DNA of 64,000 nt, taken from NCBI GenBank assembly GCA_033980235.1, contig CM067067.1, forward strand, positions 11,200,901 through 11,264,900. Reading direction: 5' to 3'. The DNA is from Diadema setosum (lineage: Eukaryota; Echinodermata; Echinoidea; Diadematoida; Diadematidae). The notes under the pieces are model-generated. The model worked only from the letters and a program-made list of their open reading frames with translations, did not search any database and had not been told where the DNA came from. Numbering within the stretch: the stretch's first letter is position 1; the number at the start of each line of letters is the position of its first letter. The position numbers were made by a program, and so were the translations under genes. Below are positions 48,801-57,800 of the stretch, piece by piece.

Positions 48801-51800
48801 GATTTTAATGATTCTTTCAGGAAGTAGGCGCAATATATCTGTATAGTGGGGTGATGGAATGTGGTGGTTTACAAGCCGAGGAATCTTTGTTTAAAACCTT
48901 TCTCAGCAGAAGAGGACGACGGGACAGAGAGGGGGACAAGAACCGTAAGCACGGTAGAGACAGGAGAGGGAGACGGGAGAGCGAGGAGGAGGAGGAGGAG
49001 TCCGAGATGGAGGAAGGGGAGGTGGTGTCACAGGACTCCAGGGAGTCCAGGAGGAAGAGACCCAGAGACAAGAAGCAGAGGTGAGGTGGTCTACCTATAG
49101 TGGATGGGCGGAGTTGATGATGTCCATGAACCCTTTCTGTACCGGGGACTTTGGTTCTATGGGGTTTTCTGTGCCAAGTGACACTCGAGAGCACACCAAG
49201 GGTTAAGCATATTAGCAAAAGTAATTGCAAGTTGGTTGTGTATGACTTGTGTGCCGCTTGTTTTGATTTTAGCCAAGTCTCTATATCATGTATACTGTAT
49301 AAGCTGTTATTTTCGCAAATAAGGAGGTCACAGACATTTTGATGAGATGTTGTTTTTGGCAAATTGACGTCAAGGCTATCGTGGTGACATTTTTCCGTGT
49401 GTTGTTAAATTCGCAGTCCCCAACAGTCCAGTAATTCAACTTTTAGTTGGAACATGTGACTTGTTGAATGATGAAGACTATTGCTACTGCTTGATGGCTC
49501 CATGAGATTCTTGAAAATAACTTTGATCATTGAGTGTGGTATCGTGGGGTAACATCAGCTGAAATCATCTACAGTGCGACTTGTACATGGCAGAGTGATG
49601 AGGCAAATGTATCAGTGACACCAGGAAAGCAAAAATACCAGCGAAATATGATACCGTACTAATCAATATATGTAAATAGATTATCGATGTCAATCATTGA
49701 TTCAGTTCTTTTTATAGTTGTCTGTCACAGACAATAGAAGATAGATTTGTGTGATGAGAAATATCTAGTATGAGGCATGATTGATTGTTTTGTGTTGTAA
49801 ATTAATGTATGAGATATCATTGCATTCTTGTGATAATGCTATGATTGAATATATTTTAGAGATCAAGGGTATTTTTCCCTCAGGACGGTTATATTGCAGG
49901 TTGTAAGAGACAGTTTCTGTATTCTTCGTCTTTATGCAGGTCACATAGCAAACACAGAAGTAGGAGAGATGAACATCATAAGAAGAAGCCTTCCAGAAGA
50001 CGCAGTTCACGATACAGCGAGGAAAGTGATGATGATTCCCGCTCCCGTTCCCGCTCCCTTTCCCGTTCCCGCTCCCATTCCCGTTCTCGTTCTCACTCGC
50101 CCTCCCACTCTCATTCGCGCTCAAAGTTCCAGCGGCGATCTCGCTCTCATTCACACTCGTATTCCCGATCCCGGTCCCGGTCCCAGTCGCGATCCCGTTC
50201 CCGATCTCGATCCCGATCAAGTTCCCGGTCCCACTCAAGGTCACGTTCCCGCTCACGATCTTTGGACTTGCGTGACAAGCTCAGGAGGAAGAGGAGTGGC
50301 TGGAGGAGTCGTGAGAGATCTCCACCGTCAAGATTTGACAGGAACTCTCGTTCTGAGAGGCAAAGTTCATCGAGTAGGGTCATCACCAGTGCAACCATCC
50401 GGGATGACTTCCAGAAAGCAAGGTATGTTCTGATGCCTCAGTGATGTTCACTTGAACCCTGTATTTCACCATTGAGCTTTTTTTAGCCAGTACTATGGCA
50501 TCACTCCTCCAATGGCAGATATACTTTGAGACTTATGATACGTGACATTACTTGACTGCAGTATGAGATATTTCCCAACAGGCAAACGAGTAAAACTGGG
50601 CTGTGGGAAAAAAACCTGAGGGATTTAGTCATGCGTACGATACAACTGCCAAGATCTAAGGGCATGCCACTGACTGTATGTGTGCCAATTGTGATAAAAC
50701 AAACAAATGGCATGCCAAATAGATGGGGGCACTGTAGGTCACAAAACAGTTGGCTCTATGTTCACAGCGATTGATGTTTGTGTGTATGGATAGGAGAAAT
50801 GATGTCACAGTTTGTGTGTTTTTGTAACATCATTGAGTTAATTTTTATTAGGTTTTGTCCTTTAGATTACAATATAAATAATGATATTTTGTTATAGGGA
50901 AATTCTTCACATACTTTGCCGGAATAGTATTTGTTGAGATTGTGGATGTTACATACTGTTTGCTACTTTGCAAATTCAAGTGTCTATTATAATAAAGTGT
51001 GGATGGCAGACTATGAAAGCATTCCATATCTCCTCTCCCCCTCGTCTGGTAGCAAATCAAAGGATGAGGACTCCTCAGATGACAGCCCTCCTCCAACCCA
51101 CTGGAAGCCGGGTCAAAAGCCACTCAAGGTCAGGCCCTCTTTCACCAGTCTTGATATCATGAGGTGAGTTCTAGAATTGCTTGCTGTTGATGACCTTCTT
51201 CTTGTTGCCGTTGCTTATGAATGGCCCCTGGCTTGTGATATCCCATTCCATGACAATTTCTTATGGCTTGAATAGGTCTTCACATCACAAATTCTGAATT
51301 TGTTTGCTCTAAATGTGTATCAAATGTTTAATCATTTATTTTTTGTTTGTTTGTTTGTTTGTTTTTGCACCCACTAATCCCCCCCCCCAAAAAAAAATGT
51401 AACTTCTTATTGTGTATTGTCAACTGAAATAGGCATAACAATATGTAATGGTATGCACCCTTGCCATAAGCCAGGTGCACTAGCACACAATAGCAAGATG
51501 GATTAATATGATACAGTTCTACACCTTTTCTTGCCATACTCTTATTCATTGTTTGTGATCTCTAAGTAGTCGAGAAAGTGTTTTGAATGTGTGCATATGT
51601 TTTTATGTGCATCTGAATGTAACTTTGTCATAGAGTACAATGTGACCTTGCATTTTTGCAAGCATATATGGACAGACCTATTGAATCTTACTGAGGTTTC
51701 TGTTTTTTCAGAAGTAAAACAGGGTAGCTGGATTTTTTCTTTGTTGTACTTTTGCTCCCTGCAGCCAAGCAAGGAAGGCAATCGAGCTGTCGGGGCGTGC

Positions 51801-54800
51801 CAAGCTTGTCAAGAAGCCATCTCCTCCGGCTCAATTTCACAAGAAGTCACCATCGCCTCCACCACAAACTTCTGTCTCATCAAGGAATTCAAGGTATCAT
51901 ATCCTAAGTTCCGTCTCGATATACTATATGAAAGCCCTTGTTTCTGTCTAATGCAGTGAAGTTGTTTGCTATTCAGGACTGCGATTGTGACCCCTGTTTC
52001 ATTGCCCTGTATAGGCAGGACAACAAGTGTTTTTGTGAAGTTGCTAGTTTAGATAAAAAGGTAACTCTGTTAACAAATGTAGTGTTATATAGATTTGAAT
52101 TATACATTATATGTTTATATAAGTTACAACCCCTCTGCCAGAAATAAGATATTCCACCTCCTTTCAGTATTGTTGGTAATCAATTTCTTATTTTTTTCCT
52201 GCTTGTTTGGATAGGTATGAAAGAGATAGTAGGCAAGGGGAGAAGGTCCCACAAACCAGCAGGTCTGAGTACTCTTCCTCCAGACCCCGGCAATCGAGTA
52301 CCTCATCCACCAACCCCATCTTGACAAGAAAGCACTCGTTGAGTCCCCTGCACAAGAGCAAGGAAGCTGACTACCAGAAGCAGGGCCGCCGGGATGAGAT
52401 GGAGACACGGTCACATCGCCGCCACTCATCGAGAGATTCTTCATCATCCTCTTCGTCTGAGAGCAGGAGGAAGGGAAGAGCTTCCAGTTCACAATCCTCA
52501 TCTGAGTCAGAATCAGAGGATGACAGGAGAGCTCAGGCAGAGCGGCAGAAGCCAGAAACTAAGAAGGCATCCAAGCCTGTCGTCAAGGAGACCTTCAAGT
52601 GGAACCCTCCATCTGAGGATGAGGATGGCAGTCCGTTTGTGGAGGCAGACCAAAATGAGAGGAAAGCTCAAGGAAGAAAGATGCTCCCTGAAGAGGAGCA
52701 GAGCACCAAGCACTCCGATGATGATGAGGCAGGTGATGAGGGCAAGGAGAGAGAAAGCGATGAGGGCTCACTCAACGAGAGACTGCACATCTTGACCAGC
52801 CACAATGAAAAAATACTGGAGTTTGTCTCAAATGGCAGTGCAGCAGAGAGTGACAGGAAGAAGGAAGAAACTGCAGATGGTGACTCCTCCAAGCATGCTC
52901 AGAGTGCAAATACAAAGCAAGATGACAAGATGGAATCCAAGGTGATCAAGTCTCCATCATCCTCCTCTTCATCATCCTCATCCAGCTCGGAGGATGACAA
53001 CAGCAGCAGCTCTGAAAGCAGTAGTTCAGAAGAGGAGGAAGAAAATGATGACACTGCCAAAGCACCTAATGGTGCAGCCACAGAAAATGGTCAGTCCAGG
53101 GAATCAGCTGCAGCAGAAGGAGGGAGGGCTGATCAGAGCAAGCTGAATGATTCCAACAGGCCGGAAAAGGAGCAGCTACCGAGCAAAGGGCCAACTGACA
53201 GTCAAGATACCGTGGTAGTTGCTTCCCAGCACAGTGTACCGCCTCCAATAAATACCACCAAATCTCCAAGGAATGCTGTGAACTCTCCTAGAAAAGATGC
53301 CAGCTCTCCTGCAAATGCCAGAACACCACCTGGAAAGCACAGTCTATCCCACGAATCGGCCAACAAGTATACCGGCGCTTCTCCAGGTGGCAAGAGCAGG
53401 TCTTCTGCAAACGCTCCAAGTAAGTCTCCTATTCCTGGCAATGTGAAGAGCACCGGCAGGGCCAGTGCCAGAAACGGGAGCCTGAAGAGGGGTGAGAGCC
53501 GCAGCCCAAGTAGAAGTAGTGACGAAGATTCTCGGTCTGAACGATCCAGATCAAGAAGTGTTTCGAGCAGCAGCAGCAGAAGTAGAAGTCGAAGTCGCAG
53601 CAGGAGCAGTAGTAGTGACTCTCGTCGCCGTGACTACCATCGTAGACAACGCACCCCATCGCGAGGCAGATCCCCAAAGCACAGGTTAGTGAAAGTTCAC
53701 TTTGCTCAGTTTACATGCAATATTTCATATTTCATGCAATTTCCCCTGGGGAAAAAAAAAGAAGAGTGCTTTTAAAAATACCAAATTCCATGTAGAAATG
53801 TACCAATTAGAGTGTATGTGGCAATGATGTGTCTTGATATTGGCACCTGAATAGAGACACTCAAATGTAATAGATTATTCTGAGATAAGCAAAGACCCCT
53901 GTCTCAGATAATCTGTAGCAGTGCTTTATGTGTGGAAGTGTGCCTTCTGACCGAGAGACAGAATGTCATGTCATTTTTTAACACTTTATATTGTTTGTTT
54001 AAATTTGCTTTATTGGTTGTTGTTATAAGAGGGGGCAGGGGAGATAGAGTATACATGTGATTCAGAGATTGTTGTGTTGTGGTAATAATTACTTTGGATC
54101 AACCATACATATTCCGAGTTCAGTTTGTGGTTGCCATACAGTTTTTCTAATGTATTCGCCATTTCGGAATCCATGCACTGTCACCAAGTGTGGAGTTGAA
54201 GTTTATTTTTTGAATTGTCTGACGAGAACTTTTAGCTTTTGATGACCATGAAAACATCCAACCCTGAGAAGATCATTTTGAAAGTGGGCAGAAGGGCAAA
54301 AAGCTCCAAAACTAAGGGGATGTTTTGGGGAAAAATTTAACAAATGTCCAGGATGAAAGTAAGGGTAAAGTGTGAGGTGAAATATGCATTGACTCTTTAT
54401 ACAATAACTCAAGTAGTAATCAATGTTTTGTCATCAGTGACGAGAGGGTAGGGATCACACACTTGAGCGCATTAAAGCAGCAAGATTCAGAGTTAAGACC
54501 AAAATATGGAATCCATGTAAACACTTAAAGAAAATTTGATATGAGATCTATCTGACTTTGCACACAATACAAATGTGAAAGGGCAATGAAATAACTATGA
54601 TTATATCCAGGATATATTGGTATCCTGTCTTAAACATGCAGAATAAATGTACTCTGGATAAATGTATCTATCAAAGTTGAGTTTCCATGTGTTGCAAGGC
54701 AATTATAGGCTCAAGATACTGGTTGTTAGGAAAGGGAAAATCAATAAAGTATGCATACACATGTCAGATACATCAATGAAATGTTATTTCGTGTTTCAAA

Positions 54801-57800
54801 GCCTTCTATTTTACATGTGTTCACACTTTCTTTGGAAAGCTTTTCTGCCAGTCGGTGCATTGTTGTAACTTTGCTTAACCATGCTTCTTCACAACTGTTC
54901 ATTTTTGTGAAATGCGTCATTTTTCTTTTTAATCTCCTCATTGTATCCCCCTTTCCACATGTTCCCCTTGGCTGCTCTTACATCATCTCTGAGGTAATAT
55001 GAGTATTCAAATATTTTAAGGCATGTATGCTTGTTAACAAATCAAGATCTTGACATGTGAGTATATTGAATAGAAATGTTGGTCTTCATCTATATACCCA
55101 ATATCTCCGTTTATGGTATTTCAGATATGCAAATAAATGTATTTGCCATTTTGTCGGCAAACTGACATATGAAAACATGAGGCTTTCTTTCAGGTCAAAG
55201 GCGGTGACCGAGTGGCATATAGGTTTATGTGACAGGACATTTCCAATTGTGCCAATCTTATATCCTCAGTGGTATTTTGAGAGCAGTGATTTGATTCTTG
55301 TGCAAAATTACATGCAAATATGGTAATTACCCCCCCCCCCCCCCTTGTGTTTCACAAACTTTGACCAGAGTAATATAGAGTACGTGAAAATTTGCTTTAT
55401 AATTGCATAAAAATAAGACAAGACACATCCATATTAAACAGATTTTAGAAGGGTCATGTCAACTTGTGTGACACTTAAAAAATGTAATGAAAATGAACTA
55501 TGTGCCACTTAATTCTTTGTGTGCCATGTTCACACTCCTGACTCAGTCGATGGCTAGCCAAGTTTGCAAATTTTGTTCAAACGCACAACTGCGCTAAAAC
55601 CGATTAAGAAATTGCAATATGCCATTGAAAGTGTCAGGGCTATAGCTTGTCATAAAATTTACATCAAATTAGAGCTTGCAATCTGTCTGCAACTTTGTTG
55701 CCGGCATTTCTAGCATAAACGCTGCCATATGTGCTTTCCAAAAGCGCTTGTGCATTACATTCGCAGAATAGTGTGGCACACAGGGGTTTACACCCGGGCA
55801 CACAAAGACTTAATGTGATGATTTGATACATCACCCTTGTTATGTGACATTGCTATGATTACAAAGACATTTTGGTTTGAGTAATATTTATTATTTCCAC
55901 AAGTTGTAAGTAGCTATAAAAGCTGGCAAATGTTGGTTGAGGAGGCAATTGTCATCTTGTATACAGCTCATATGTATTTAGTGAAATGTATGTAATTGCT
56001 CTTTACTATTTCATGTCTCAAAATTGCTTGACAACCTTCAGTCAGTGTGAGTGTCAAAGTAATTATTAACCACTTGTCAACTACAGTCAAGAAACCAGTA
56101 CATAGATTTGGGGGTCATTCATTCATTCTGTAAACCTTTTCTTTATTTGTATGTTTGCATGTCTCTCATTTTCCCATCTGAGTAATATTACATGATGTCT
56201 GTCAGAATCATAAGGGTGTGAAATTTGTGTTGACTGGGTTCTCATGACACATTTGACACTGAAGCTCATTAAAGGTAAATGTCATTCTGAAGGTCATGGA
56301 TCATAAGGAGTGAAAGTATATGCCAACATATTACCTGCTCTACAATTTGAAATGTAAGGTATTTAATTCAGTTTGCCCATCACCTTACTTGTGGAAACTA
56401 ATGCGTGCAGGATATTGCCATGAGTTCCTGCATATGAAAAAGAAGAAAAAGAAACAGGGTTAGACAATCAGCACTTTATATCTGGGAATTGAACCTAATT
56501 CTATATACTTGGTTGAAGTTAATGCTCTTTCCAGGAGGGAATTCTTTGTCAACGTGTGTGATTTGTCTATGTTTAAGTGTATTTGAGTGCTAGGAAACAT
56601 GATAATGGTCATAACATATGAATTACTGTATAAGCTGTTATTTTCGTGTACAGATATTTTCGCGAATGCGAAGGTCACAGACATTTTCATGACGTGTTGT
56701 TTTTGCGAACTGACATGGGGGCTATCGTAAGCGCACAATTACACTAGTGCATTGCGACATTTTCATGTGTTGTTAAATTTGCCGTCCAACAGTAATTCAC
56801 GAAATTCGCAAAAATGAAGCCCTTGTGAAAATAACAGCTTATACAGTAACTGGTCATAGCCCAGCAAAAATACGGTGTACCACCTTATTCTCCCAAGAGG
56901 GGGTGAATTCATCTCTCCATGATTAACGGTGATGTTTATCTGTACTCCATTATCATTCATCTCGATGAGTGTGGTGCATTGAGCAAATTCATCTAGTGTA
57001 CGTGTGTGTAGTGTAAAAGCATAAACACGAGACATTTTATATTGTGAATTGTGTCATCAAAAAACACAGCCTTTACAGTTTTGAAATCTAAGAATTTTTT
57101 TTTTTTTCGTGGCTCAGATTCAGGAGTTACTTTGGAACATTGATGCTCCATAAAAGTGCTCTTGTCCCATTGCCAAGATGAGCCATTATTTCTTGCATTG
57201 TAAATACCATTTTTATGCTGTTGTAGTGTTATGTCACAATGCTTATTTCTCATAATTTTAATACAAGACCTGCCAGGCTTTGTCTTTTATGTCAGTGCCA
57301 GTATATTCGTGGGAGCAAGTTCATCTGATATAATATGCTGCATAGTTAAACTTCAAACTTAAGTGAAAATCTGAAAGTATGATTGACATTATAAGCTAAT
57401 TAAGCTTCAACAAATTTCTGTAATTTGTTTATATTAGACCTGTCAAAGGTGATCCAAGGGACTAATCTGGTCAAATTGGATCTCATCTAATATGAACAAA
57501 ACTAATTTTATCTTATCTTGTTTAATCTAATCTAATTGTATTAATTTAGAGATTCATTGTGATGTTTCGTCATGTCAATTGTTCAGGTCTATAGCCAATG
57601 GTTATAATCATAGCAAACACCATTTGAAATTACATGCCTGTACAGTTTAATATTGGAATGATTGAAGGGGGCGTGTATGGTTACACTTTTTGTACTTCAC
57701 TCTGGTCCCATATTTTATAGGTCTTTTAACTACATGTGTTGGTTCACATTGTTTGAGAGCACAAATGTGTTGAAACAGAAAACATGGAGAATAAACAGGT

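Noticed and set aside
49765..50433. Plus-strand frame rich in PVPAP and minus-strand frames rich in NGSGNG or DRDRE over exon 13
   Set aside because: They are shadows of the TCCCGN hexamer repeat. The RS frame is the one linked by splice phase on both sides.
53429..53689. Minus-strand and other-frame ORFs in the 3' part of exon 16
   Set aside because: They are by-products of AGY/CGN serine-arginine codons and have no independent start or splice support.
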